Below are positions 35,528-42,815 of a stretch of DNA of 64,000 nt, piece after piece (positions within the stretch are counted from its first letter, which is position 1; every line of letters starts with the position of its first letter). The notes beneath the pieces are model-generated. The model made no database searches. It was not told the DNA's origin and saw nothing but the letters and a program-made list of their open reading frames with translations. The stretch is from positions 1,550,001 to 1,614,000 of the forward strand of contig NZ_CP045119.1 of the NCBI RefSeq assembly GCF_011492945.1, read 5' to 3'. Made by a program: the position numbers and the translations under genes. The stretch comes from Rubrobacter tropicus (lineage in GTDB: Bacteria > Actinomycetota > Rubrobacteria > Rubrobacterales > Rubrobacteraceae).

Positions 35528-36403
35528 ATGGTGGAAGAAGAGGGGCGGCGCGAGGATAACGGAGGGCCTCCCCCCGAGATCGTCGAGCTTCGGACCAGGA
35601 TCGGGATAAAAGACAACCGCATCCGCGAGCTCCTCGAAGAGGTGACGGCCTCCCGCCTCGCTGCCGACGAGGCCAGGGCCGCGCGTGAAGCGGGTGACGG
35701 CCACGTCGAGGCAATCGAGCGAGACAGGGACAGGCTAAGGGAGCGGGTCCGCGAGCTCGAAACGGAGTCCCGGGGGCGCTGGCGCCGGAGGGAGGGCTCG
35801 GAGCGCCGGATATCGCGCCTCGAACGCGAGATCGAGCGCAAAGACGGCGAGATAGCCCGCCGCGACCACCTCCTGAAGCGAAGCGCCGAAGACCTGGAGG
35901 AGGCGAACAGGGCGGCGCGGGAAGAATCCTCACGCAAAGACGACGCCCTACGGATGGCCCGCGGCAGGGTCGAAGGGTTGGAGAGGGACCTGGAAGGCAG
36001 GGAGGCCGAGATCTCCTCCCTGCAGACGCAATTGGAGGAGGTGCGGGCCGCACTTGACTCCGAGCGGGAGTTTCGGGAGGGCCTCGCCGACCCCGAAAAC
36101 CGCCTGCGGGCCGGTATCGAGCTCTTCAATGACTCTGAAGGCCGCGACTCCACGAACGCCCTCTCCCGCACCCTGGGCAGGCCCGAGGTCCACGTTGGCC
36201 TCGGCGAAGGCGAAGAGCCGCCCACCATCATCTCCTTCACCTGGCAAAACGTCACCTGGCAGACCTACGCCGCAAACCCCAACCCCGCGGTAAGGCCGCC
36301 CCGCGTCTACCTCAAGAGCTCGGGCGAAGACCTCTCCGGCGTAGACCGCGAACCACCAAACGCCCGCGTAGTCGCCGGAGGCCGCGTAGCGCTGGGGCTC
36401 TAG
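35528..36403 (+). CDS. Coiled-coil protein
   Basis: 291 residues. Residues 20-190 are a long, very charged coiled coil (KDNRIRELLEEVTASRLAAD, GRVEGLERDLEGREAEISSL). The C-terminal 90 residues are different: a globular part with TIISFTWQNVTWQTYAANP and RPPRVYLKSSGEDL. No family recognised. It starts 15 bp after the redoxin-repeat gene, so the two are surely cotranscribed and may interact through their charged helices (inference). Confidence 0.8.
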   Translation: MVEEEGRREDNGGPPPEIVELRTRIGIKDNRIRELLEEVTASRLAADEARAAREAGDGHVEAIERDRDRLRERVRELETESRGRWRRREGSERRISRLEREIERKDGEIARRDHLLKRSAEDLEEANRAAREESSRKDDALRMARGRVEGLERDLEGREAEISSLQTQLEEVRAALDSEREFREGLADPENRLRAGIELFNDSEGRDSTNALSRTLGRPEVHVGLGEGEEPPTIISFTWQNVTWQTYAANPNPAVRPPRVYLKSSGEDLSGVDREPPNARVVAGGRVALGL

Positions 36404-36600
36404 CCTTCGGGCTCCGCTTGTCAGCACGCTGCGCCCTTCGGGCTCCGCTTTCAGCGCGCGTCGGCCCGCTCCGCAGGCCTCGCTCTCAGCTGTCAGATTT
36501 TTGCCGCGCGGGGCCCAACCGGGCCGCGGACGGTTCGGATACCGTGTAGGGCGCGCCACAGGTGACTGGCTGACCAGCTGAAACGCTGACCGGCTGAAGT
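36404..36600. repeat. Composite intergenic repeat (locus 13)
   Basis: AGCC-TTCG-GGCT, CCGCTTGTCAGCACGC, a second near-copy CCC-TTCG-GGCTCCGCTTTCAGCGCGC, then CTCTCAGCTGTCAG and, near the end, GACTGGCTGACCAGCTGAAACG and CTGACCGGCTGAAGTG. It lies between convergent genes and no coding frame is present. Confidence 0.7.
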
Positions 36601-36601
36601 G

Positions 36602-37330
36602 CTAACACCCTTTCGGGTCTTGGCCCGTTCGGATCAGGTCTTCCGTCTGGTCTATGAGCTCGATCAGCGTGTCCAGGCCGGGGTTCTCCTGGCTTGATCG
36701 CTTGCCTTCGATGCAGACTTCCGAGGGCTCGTCTGGCTCGTGGGCGAGCCTGTACCACGCCGGCCTGTTGCCGGGGTCCGTCGTGTTCGGGCGGCTCGAG
36801 ACGACGAGGTGGGGGTCGAGCCGCTTCACTTCCGAGGCTAGCGAGCGCAGGCTGACGGCCGTCACCGCGACGTGCGGGCGGATCGCCCGGACGGCGCCGA
36901 CGAGGGTGTCGCGGTAGGTGAGATGTGTCTCTTCGTAGGCGAAAACGACCCGCACGTCGCCGGTTTGGGATTCTCCGAGCCTCCTCACCGCGGCGAGCAC
37001 GCCCTCGTAGCCGACCCCTTTGGAGAGCACCTCTCGCGCCCCGGCCTCCAACAGGTCGTTGCGGCGCTTCCGATCTTGCGTCTCGGTAAGCACCAGTACG
37101 GGGATGGACGGGTTGGCGCCGTGCATCTCCCTTACCAACTCAAGCCCGTACTCATCGAGGAGCGGCACGTCCACGATCGCGGCGTCCATCCCGCCTTCCA
37201 CCATCCACCGCCGTCCCTCGGAGACCGACCCGGCCTGCGCCATGACCTCCAGGTCGGGCTCCCGGGCGAGCATCAGCGAGGCCGACTGACGGAATCCCCG
37301 GTGGGCCTCCGCAAACAGGATGCGCAGCAC
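36602..37330 (-). CDS. Response regulator-like protein with two receiver-like domains
   Basis: 242 residues from GTG 37330. The first domain (about 1-120) is a CheY-like receiver: phospho-acceptor Asp54 in AAIVDVP, Thr in VLTETQ and Lys104 in VLSKGVG. The usual acidic pair near residue 7 is only partly kept (AEAH). The second domain (about 122-242) begins VRVVFAYEETHLTYRDTL, has the same length and strand pattern, but no phospho-Asp is evident. No DNA-binding output domain is present. It is the last gene of an overlapping four-gene operon. Confidence 0.82.
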   Translation of the reverse strand: MLRILFAEAHRGFRQSASLMLAREPDLEVMAQAGSVSEGRRWMVEGGMDAAIVDVPLLDEYGLELVREMHGANPSIPVLVLTETQDRKRRNDLLEAGAREVLSKGVGYEGVLAAVRRLGESQTGDVRVVFAYEETHLTYRDTLVGAVRAIRPHVAVTAVSLRSLASEVKRLDPHLVVSSRPNTTDPGNRPAWYRLAHEPDEPSEVCIEGKRSSQENPGLDTLIELIDQTEDLIRTGQDPKGC

Positions 37331-37340
37331 GTCCCTGCCC

Positions 37341-37532
37341 CTAACCGCCGGTGTCCCGGTCGTCGGGCTCCCCTTCGGGCAGCTCCTTCTTCGCCCCCTT
37401 GTCGCGGCCCAGGGTGTCGACGAAGTCGTGTACGCCGCGGCCCATTGAGCGGAAAAGGTCGGCGATGCGCCGGGGGCCCATGATGAGGAAGACGAGGACG
37501 ACGAGAAGTACCTCGATGAGGCCAAGGGTCAT
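37341..37532 (-). CDS. tatA: TatA/E-like twin-arginine translocase subunit
   Basis: 63 residues. One N-terminal membrane helix (LIEVLLVVLVFLIM), then the hinge and amphipathic helix GPRRIADLFRSMGRGVHDFV and a charged tail: the Tat A/E layout with the FGP/MGP turn. TatA forms the export pore for folded proteins with TatC. Its ATG overlaps the upstream stop (ATGA), so it is translationally coupled to the SRPBCC gene. No tatC is in the window. A Tat substrate (multicopper oxidase) lies a few kb away. Confidence 0.85.
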   Translation of the reverse strand: MTLGLIEVLLVVLVFLIMGPRRIADLFRSMGRGVHDFVDTLGRDKGAKKELPEGEPDDRDTGG

Positions 37533-37969
37533 CCGAGACGCCTGGCTTCCATCAGGTGCTTGAGGCGGGAGAGGGAGCGTTCGCCGTTGGTGCGGGCGAA
37601 GCGCTCCGCGCCGACGAAGCGGGCGGCCCGGTCCAGGAACCCCCGCTTGAGATGGAACTCGCCCTGGTAAGAGACCCGGCAGCCGCCGTTCGCGTCGGGG
37701 GAGATGTCCACCCGTCCGCCGCCCTCGACCGCCGAGGCGTAGATCCAGCGGACGGTCGTCGGGCCGTGCTCCAGGACCTTTACCTCCGGACGGATCCTGC
37801 CGATGGGGCTCTCGATTTCGAGCCTGTATTCGTCCGTCCCGAGCGGCTCGATGCCGTCGACGCCGACCATCCACTGCTTCGCGTTGCGGAAGTCGCCGAC
37901 GAAGGCGGCCACCATCTCCGGCGGTGCCGCTATCCGCTCCTCGATGGTAACGGCGCCCTTGCCGCTCAT
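37529..37969 (-). CDS. SRPBCC-family (START/Bet v1-like) protein
   Basis: 146 residues from ATG 37969, which overlaps the stop of the zincin gene by 4 nt (ATGA); its own stop overlaps tatA in the same way. Polyketide-cyclase/CoxG-like pattern: VTIEERIAAPPEMVAAFVGDFRNAKQWM at the start and a long C-terminal helix after RVSYQGEF. These proteins bind hydrophobic ligands in a helix-grip cavity; the ligand here is unknown. Confidence 0.86.
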   Translation of the reverse strand: MSGKGAVTIEERIAAPPEMVAAFVGDFRNAKQWMVGVDGIEPLGTDEYRLEIESPIGRIRPEVKVLEHGPTTVRWIYASAVEGGGRVDISPDANGGCRVSYQGEFHLKRGFLDRAARFVGAERFARTNGERSLSRLKHLMEARRLG

Positions 37970-38334
37970 CCCCACCCCAACTCTTCCAGCCGCTCCTCGT
38001 CGAAACCGAAGTGGTGGGCCACCTCGTGGACCACCGTTATCCGGATCTGCTCCTCCAGCTCGTCCCGCCAGAAGTCCCGCTCCAGGGGCCCGCGGAAGAT
38101 CGTGATCTTGTCCGGCAGGATCCCGTAATACCCCGACCCCCGCTCCGTGAGCGGCACACCCTCGTATAACCCGTAGAGCGTGTCGTCTTCCTCGCTCCCG
38201 ACGAGCGGCGAAGAGAGGTCGGGCCAGTCGTCCACCACTATGGCGACGTTGTCCAGAAGCTCCGCAAGCTCGGATGGCAGCCCTTCGAGCGCCTTCTCGA
38301 CGAGCTCGTAGAAGTCTACCGTCTCCCTGTTCAC
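37966..38334 (-). CDS. Minimal zincin metallopeptidase family protein
   Basis: 122 residues from GTG 38334. The C-terminal VVHEVAHHFGFDEERLEELG holds an HEXXH zinc site followed by FGFDEERL, the mark of the small DUF1025/MPN-like 'metallopeptidase family' common in actinobacteria. The N-terminal half (FYELVEKALEGLPSELAELLDNVAIVVDD) is also typical. TACAAT ends 7 nt before the GTG, so the mRNA should be leaderless. Substrate unknown. It heads the four-gene operon. Confidence 0.88.
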   Translation of the reverse strand: MNRETVDFYELVEKALEGLPSELAELLDNVAIVVDDWPDLSSPLVGSEEDDTLYGLYEGVPLTERGSGYYGILPDKITIFRGPLERDFWRDELEEQIRITVVHEVAHHFGFDEERLEELGWG

Positions 38335-38341
38335 GGGCCTA

Positions 38342-38347
38342 ATTGTA
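38342..38347 (-). promoter_or_regulatory. Leaderless -10 (TACAAT)
   Basis: TACAAT on the minus strand, then 7 nt, then the GTG at 38334. It heads the zincin-SRPBCC-TatA-regulator operon. Confidence 0.6.
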
Positions 38348-38431
38348 CACGGACGCGCAGATACTTCGCCCCGGACCGCGTGTCGGGCTAGAATCATCCC
38401 TCGATCAGGTTCTGGATGGAGGTGCGCACTT

Positions 38432-38668
38432 TTGAGGTTTTTGTCCGGCTCGCGTCCGGGACGGTGGATTGTGTGGCTGTTCTACTGGACGTTCAACAGG
38501 CCGCTGCCCGTGCCGCACGCGGCCGAGTGGATGATGATCCCGGAGCACTCGGTGGATCAGGTCCTCGAAACGGGCGCCCTGCGCAGCCTCTACCCGCAGG
38601 ACGTATTGGAGGCCGCCCGCCGCATGGACCGCCAGCGCCGCGAACACGACGAGCTGCACAAGGGCTGA
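38432..38668 (+). CDS. Small hypothetical protein
   Basis: 78 residues if TTG 38432 is the start (GGAGG 9 nt upstream); GTG near 38471 is an alternative. The sequence WIVWLFYWTFNRPLPVPHAAEW is followed by a helical, charged tail. No family recognised. It precedes rarA by 40 bp. Confidence 0.55.
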   Translation: MRFLSGSRPGRWIVWLFYWTFNRPLPVPHAAEWMMIPEHSVDQVLETGALRSLYPQDVLEAARRMDRQRREHDELHKG

Positions 38669-38696
38669 TACCGCCTGAAGAAGAGTTCCCCGCCGT

Positions 38697-38702
38697 TATA
38701 CT
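38697..38702 (+). promoter_or_regulatory. Leaderless -10 (TATACT) of rarA
   Basis: TATACT, then CATCGC, then the ATG of rarA at 38709. Confidence 0.65.
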
Positions 38703-38708
38703 CATCGC

Positions 38709-40010
38709 ATGGACCTCTTCGACCAATCGGGTGCGGATAACCTCTCCCGCCGCGCCCCGCTCGCCGAACGCTTGCGTCCGAAGACGCTTGGGGAGGTCGT
38801 CGGGCAGGCCCACCTGACCGGCGAGGGCGGGCCCCTGGGTGCGGTGGTCCGGCGCGGCAGGATAGGCTCCCTCGTCCTCTGGGGACCGCCCGGAACGGGC
38901 AAGACCACCCTCGCCCGCGTCCTCGCCGGCACGGTCGAGGAGGAGTTCGTTCCCTTGAGCGCCGTCACGAGCGGCGTAAAGGACCTCCGTGGGGCCCTCG
39001 ACGAGGCCCGCGAACGACTGAAGTTCCGGGACCGGGGAACGCTCCTCTTCGTGGACGAGGTCCACCGCTTCAACAAGGCCCAGCAGGACGCGCTGTTGCC
39101 GGCCTTGGAGGAAGGGCTCGTCGATTTTATAGGGGCGACGACGGAGAACCCGTCCTTCGAGGTGACGGCCCCGCTGCTCTCCCGCTCGCGCGTGCTACGG
39201 CTGCGGCCTCTGGCGGAGGAGGATCTGAACTCCTTGCTCGGGCGTGGCCTCGAGGAGCTTGGCGTCTCCATCTCCGACGACGGCCGGGAGTACCTCTTGA
39301 GTCTGGCGGGCGGCGACGGGCGCAGGATGCTGAACGCGCTCGAAGTCGCGGCGGCCGGCACGAGGCGCGTCGAGGCCGCCGACGTGGAGCGGGCGGTCGG
39401 GCAGAGGGCGCCGCGCTACGGGCGGGAGGAGCATTACGACGTCATAAGCGCCTTCATAAAGAGCGTTCGCGGCGGCGACCCCGACGCGGCCCTTCACTAC
39501 CTGGCCAGGATGCTGGAGGCGGGTGAGGACCCTGTCTTCGTCGCCCGGAGGCTCGTGATCCTGGCCTCCGAAGACATCGGCAACGCCGACCCCCACGGCC
39601 TGCCGCTCGCCGTCGCCGCCACCGAGGCCGTCCGGCTCATCGGTATGCCGGAGGGCCGCATCCCGCTCGCACAGGCGACGACGTACCTGGCCTCCACCGC
39701 CAAATCCAACGCCGCCTACGCCGGCATCAACGCGGCCCTCGACGAGGTGCGCCGGGGTGGGACGCCCGAAGTCCCGCTCTTTCTGCGCAACTCCCGCACG
39801 GACTTGATGAAAAGGGAAGGTTACGGCGCCGGCTACCGTTACGCCCACGACGACGCGCCCGAGGGCATGAACGACCACTACATGCCCGAGGAGCTGAGGA
39901 ACCGCATCTACTACGAACCCAAAGAGAGCGGGTCGGAGGCGGAGGTCAAGGCGCGGTTGGAGCGGTGGAGAAAACAGAGAGAGAAGCGGGAGCAGTCGCG
40001 GGGGGATTGA
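38709..40010 (+). CDS. rarA: Replication-associated recombination protein A (RarA/MgsA)
   Basis: 433 residues. AAA+ ATPase: RPKTLGEVVGQAHL at the start, Walker A GPPGTGKTT (59-67), Walker B LLFVDEVH (113-120), sensor 1 ATTENPSF and the arginine finger region. The C-terminal RarA/MgsA tetramerisation part is present (ALHYLARMLEAGEDPVFVARRLVILASEDIG). It acts at stalled replication forks. The mRNA is predicted leaderless. Confidence 0.95.
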   Translation: MDLFDQSGADNLSRRAPLAERLRPKTLGEVVGQAHLTGEGGPLGAVVRRGRIGSLVLWGPPGTGKTTLARVLAGTVEEEFVPLSAVTSGVKDLRGALDEARERLKFRDRGTLLFVDEVHRFNKAQQDALLPALEEGLVDFIGATTENPSFEVTAPLLSRSRVLRLRPLAEEDLNSLLGRGLEELGVSISDDGREYLLSLAGGDGRRMLNALEVAAAGTRRVEAADVERAVGQRAPRYGREEHYDVISAFIKSVRGGDPDAALHYLARMLEAGEDPVFVARRLVILASEDIGNADPHGLPLAVAATEAVRLIGMPEGRIPLAQATTYLASTAKSNAAYAGINAALDEVRRGGTPEVPLFLRNSRTDLMKREGYGAGYRYAHDDAPEGMNDHYMPEELRNRIYYEPKESGSEAEVKARLERWRKQREKREQSRGD

Positions 40011-40167
40011 GAAGGTCACACCCGGCGGCCTTTCTCCTGGCCGTGAAGCTCCATACCTTGATACCGACGAGCGGGTCGCCCGTGTTCTTCGTGGGACGGA
40101 GAAGGGCTTCGAAATCCGGCCGCGGTCAGCGCTAGGCGGCGTGGGCGTCCGATGGTTTGACGCTCTG

Positions 40168-40255
40168 TAGAGCGGTCGGCTTTCAGTTGTCAGCCGTTAG
40201 CGAGAACAAAGAGCTGATAGCCGAGAGCGGAGGCGAAGCGGGCTGATTGCTGATA
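40168..40255. repeat. Intergenic repeat between convergent genes (locus 14)
   Basis: GGCTTTCAGTTGTCAGCC, then GAGCTGATAGCCGAGAGCGG, hairpin and GGGCTGATTGCTGATAGCGCGGG, which leads into a long terminator exactly as at locus 8. From 40011 to 40167 no gene is seen. Confidence 0.7.
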
Positions 40256-40257
40256 GC

Positions 40258-40290
40258 GCGGGGTGCGGAGGCAATGCCTCCGCACCCCGC
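40258..40290. terminator. 15-bp hairpin terminator between rarA and the multicopper oxidase gene
   Basis: GCGGGGTGCGGAGGC, loop AAT, exact complement GCCTCCGCACCCCGC. It ends 2 bp from the stop codon of the oxidase gene and can serve both directions. Confidence 0.8.
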
Positions 40291-40291
40291 T

Positions 40292-41854
40292 TCAGAGCAC
40301 CGTCTCGAACTGGGTCATCATGTCGTGGTCCTCGTGGGAGACGTTGTGGCAGTGCATCACGTACCTGCCCGCGAAGTTTCGGAACTCCATGAGCACCCGC
40401 GCGGTGACGTTAGGACCCAACCACACAGTGTCCTTCCAGCCCGACTCTCCCGGTCGTCTCGGACGCCCCTTCAGGTCCAGGATGAGGAACCTCACGAGGT
40501 GGGGGTGGATCGGGTGAACCCAGCCGCCCGCGGGGTTCACGAACCGCCAGATCTCGGAGGTGCCCAGGCGCGGCCGGGCGTCTACGCGCCCGGGGGCGAA
40601 CTGCCTGCCGTTGATGGACCAGAAGCCGTCCTGGCGGTCGAACTCCCAATTTCTCGTCCTCGCCGCCCGCGCCGGGGTCGGCACGCCCGTCGGGTCCGCG
40701 AGCGGGCGTAGCCTCGCCGGGATGGGGGCCGTAAAGCCCTGCCTGCGCGTGACGTCGAAGGCCATCACCCGGCTCGTCGGCAAGCGCGGGTCGAAGCGGT
40801 CTTCGAGGCGGCGGTCCTGGGGCTCGTCGAGCCGGTTCTGGAGCACGATGCGCGTGCCGGGCTGGTAACGGGCGAAGTCGATGACCACCTCGTAGCGCTC
40901 CGCGGGCGCGACGTGCAGGCGCCTGGTCGGCTCCGGCGCCGGGAGAAGCCCGTGGTCGGAGCCGATGACGTGGAAGACGGAGTCGTCGCTGAGGGCGAGG
41001 CGGTACTCGCGCGCGTCCGAGCCGTTGAGGATCCGAAAACGGTACTTGCCCCTCGCCACCTCGAAGCGCGGCTGTTGCCTGCCGTTGACCGTGACCACGT
41101 CTCCCTCGACGCCCTTGAAGCCCTCGTTGGCGTAGACCAGCAGGCCGCTCTTGTCGATGATCACGTCCTGTATCTTGAGCCCGACATCGAACTCCCCATC
41201 GGGAAGGTTCAAGCGCTCTTCCAACTCGTCCGTGAGGACGTAGAAACCCGCCAGGCCCCTGTACACCTGCTGGCTCGTGGCGTGGATGGCGTGGTCGTGA
41301 TACCAGAGCGTGGCCGGGCGCTGGAAGTCGTTGTTCGGCCAGAAATACTCGAAGCTTTCGCCGGAAGGAAAGGTGAAGAGCGGGTGGCCGTCGTGCGGCG
41401 CGTCCGTGTTGACGCCGTGCAGGTGCACCACGATCTCCGAAAGGGACCTCCGCCCAAGCTCCTCCGGGATGATTATGTTCCCGGGGTCGCCAGCGGCCGG
41501 AAGGTTGTTCACGAACGTTGCGTTCACAGGGATGCCCTTCCGCGCCAGGATGGTGGGCCCGGGGGAGACCCCTTCGTAGCCCCAGATGGGGGTGGTGATC
41601 CCGGGTATGATCTCCTGCCTGCCAACCCGCGCGTCTAGCCTTATGCTTTCTCCCCGCCTGGCGTCGATCACCGGCGGTATGGCCAGGTCCGCCTCGAACG
41701 GCGGCCTGCGCGGGCTCTCGAACCCGCCCGCAGCGCGGGCCGAGCGGCGGGAGCCGAGCGTCCTCTCCAGGGGCAGCAGCAGCCCGGCGCTACCCAGGAG
41801 GCCGAGTTTCAGCGCCTCACGCCTGGTGACTCCCCTTCGCGCAGACGGGTCCAT
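40292..41854 (-). CDS. Tat-exported multicopper oxidase
   Basis: 520 residues from ATG 41854, with AGGAGG before it. The twin-arginine signal is TRREALKLGLLG followed by a hydrophobic stretch. All four copper clusters are present: HLHG, WYHDH, HPIHPH and HCHNVSHEDHDMM, the last holding the type-1 His, Cys, His and Met ligands. The CotA/bilirubin-oxidase/phenol-oxidase group fits the length and the FDVTRRQ region. It oxidises phenols, bilirubin or metal ions with O2 to water outside the membrane. Other nearby genes deal with quinones, a product of such activity. Confidence 0.92.
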   Translation of the reverse strand: MDPSARRGVTRREALKLGLLGSAGLLLPLERTLGSRRSARAAGGFESPRRPPFEADLAIPPVIDARRGESIRLDARVGRQEIIPGITTPIWGYEGVSPGPTILARKGIPVNATFVNNLPAAGDPGNIIIPEELGRRSLSEIVVHLHGVNTDAPHDGHPLFTFPSGESFEYFWPNNDFQRPATLWYHDHAIHATSQQVYRGLAGFYVLTDELEERLNLPDGEFDVGLKIQDVIIDKSGLLVYANEGFKGVEGDVVTVNGRQQPRFEVARGKYRFRILNGSDAREYRLALSDDSVFHVIGSDHGLLPAPEPTRRLHVAPAERYEVVIDFARYQPGTRIVLQNRLDEPQDRRLEDRFDPRLPTSRVMAFDVTRRQGFTAPIPARLRPLADPTGVPTPARAARTRNWEFDRQDGFWSINGRQFAPGRVDARPRLGTSEIWRFVNPAGGWVHPIHPHLVRFLILDLKGRPRRPGESGWKDTVWLGPNVTARVLMEFRNFAGRYVMHCHNVSHEDHDMMTQFETVL

Positions 41855-42206
41855 TCGCGCCTCCTTCCCACGAGAGTTCACTCCGCGCAAACGCGGCAGG
41901 TATCCCCCCATGATGCCCGGGGCTACCCGGTTTTCGCGTGAGCCACCCGGCTTGTTTTGGGACAGTTCTACGTAACGCCCTTCGGGCTAGCCCCATGGGC
42001 ACCCACCCGGGACGCGGAGGGCGATTGGTATCATGGATCAGAGGGGTGCGGCCGGGCACAAGGGGCTTTTGACCCGAATCAGAGGATGGCGGGCGTTCCT
42101 GAAACCCTGCTCGTCGCATCCGGCGACGCATCAGCGGCCGCAAGCACGTGCAGGCGGGTGATGTGGCCGCCGTTACGGCTTAGAGCATCGGACCACCGCG
42201 GCCGTC
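41855..42206. other. Intergenic region, no gene seen
   Basis: 352 bp; the one frame extending through it overlaps the GNAT gene antisense and has no family likeness. Confidence 0.4.
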
Positions 42207-42815
42207 TTACCGCGACGCCTCCGGCGAGAAAATACGTCCGAGAACCGGACTCTCGAACTCGGGGGCCAGGCAGTCCATGTAGATCTCATCCCACAGCTTC
42301 CCGCCCATGAGGCGGGACTCGCGCCGGCGGCCTATCTCCCGGAAGCCGGCCTTCTCGTAGGCCCGGAAGCCGGCGGGATTGTAGGCGAACACGGTAAGCA
42401 GGACGTTGTGCAGGCCGAGGGCCGTGAAGGCGTAGTCGAGCATGAGGCGGGTCGTCTCGGTGCCGTAGCCCTTGCCCCGGCAATCCGAGTCCCCGATCAG
42501 GATCCCGAAAGAGGCGCTCCTGTTGCGGTGGTCCAGGCCGTGCAGGGCCGTGTTGCCGATGGGCCGCAGGGTCTCCCGCTCGTAGATGGTGAACATCGGG
42601 TCGGTTTCGGCTTTCGACCGCTGCTCGTACCAGTCGCGCTCCTTTTCGGCGGTCACGGGGCCGGGTGGGAGTCCGAGCATGCGCATGGTGCCGAAATCGT
42701 TGATCCAACGCCCGTACAGCGGCAGCAACTCCTCCCGCAAGGGTCCGAGCGCCACGCGCTCCCCCACGATGTTGAGCGCCACTTCCGCGCTAGGTTGGGG
42801 CTTGCTTCCCTTCAT
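42207..42815 (-). CDS. GNAT N-acetyltransferase, RimJ/RimL type
   Basis: 202 residues from ATG 42815, with GGAGG 8 nt upstream. VGERVALGPLREELLPLYGRWIND, then FGILIGDSDCRGKGYGTETTRLMLDYAF (acetyl-CoA loop with RGKGYG) and VFAYNPAGFRAYEKAGFREIGRRRE are standard for the RimJ/RimL/SpeG-like group. The acceptor (protein N-terminus, antibiotic or polyamine) is unknown. Its 5' end overlaps the upstream gene by 26 bp, so they are cotranscribed. Confidence 0.9.
   Translation of the reverse strand: MKGSKPQPSAEVALNIVGERVALGPLREELLPLYGRWINDFGTMRMLGLPPGPVTAEKERDWYEQRSKAETDPMFTIYERETLRPIGNTALHGLDHRNRSASFGILIGDSDCRGKGYGTETTRLMLDYAFTALGLHNVLLTVFAYNPAGFRAYEKAGFREIGRRRESRLMGGKLWDEIYMDCLAPEFESPVLGRIFSPEASR

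Noticed and set aside
34040-35704. A 554-codon minus-strand frame opposite the redoxin-repeat gene
   Set aside because: Its Gly/Leu/Arg-rich repeats merely mirror the real repeats on the plus strand, and it has no ribosome site.
41957-42310. Possible small gene between the multicopper oxidase and GNAT genes
   Set aside because: No family likeness, weak codon bias, and its 3' part is antisense to the GNAT gene.
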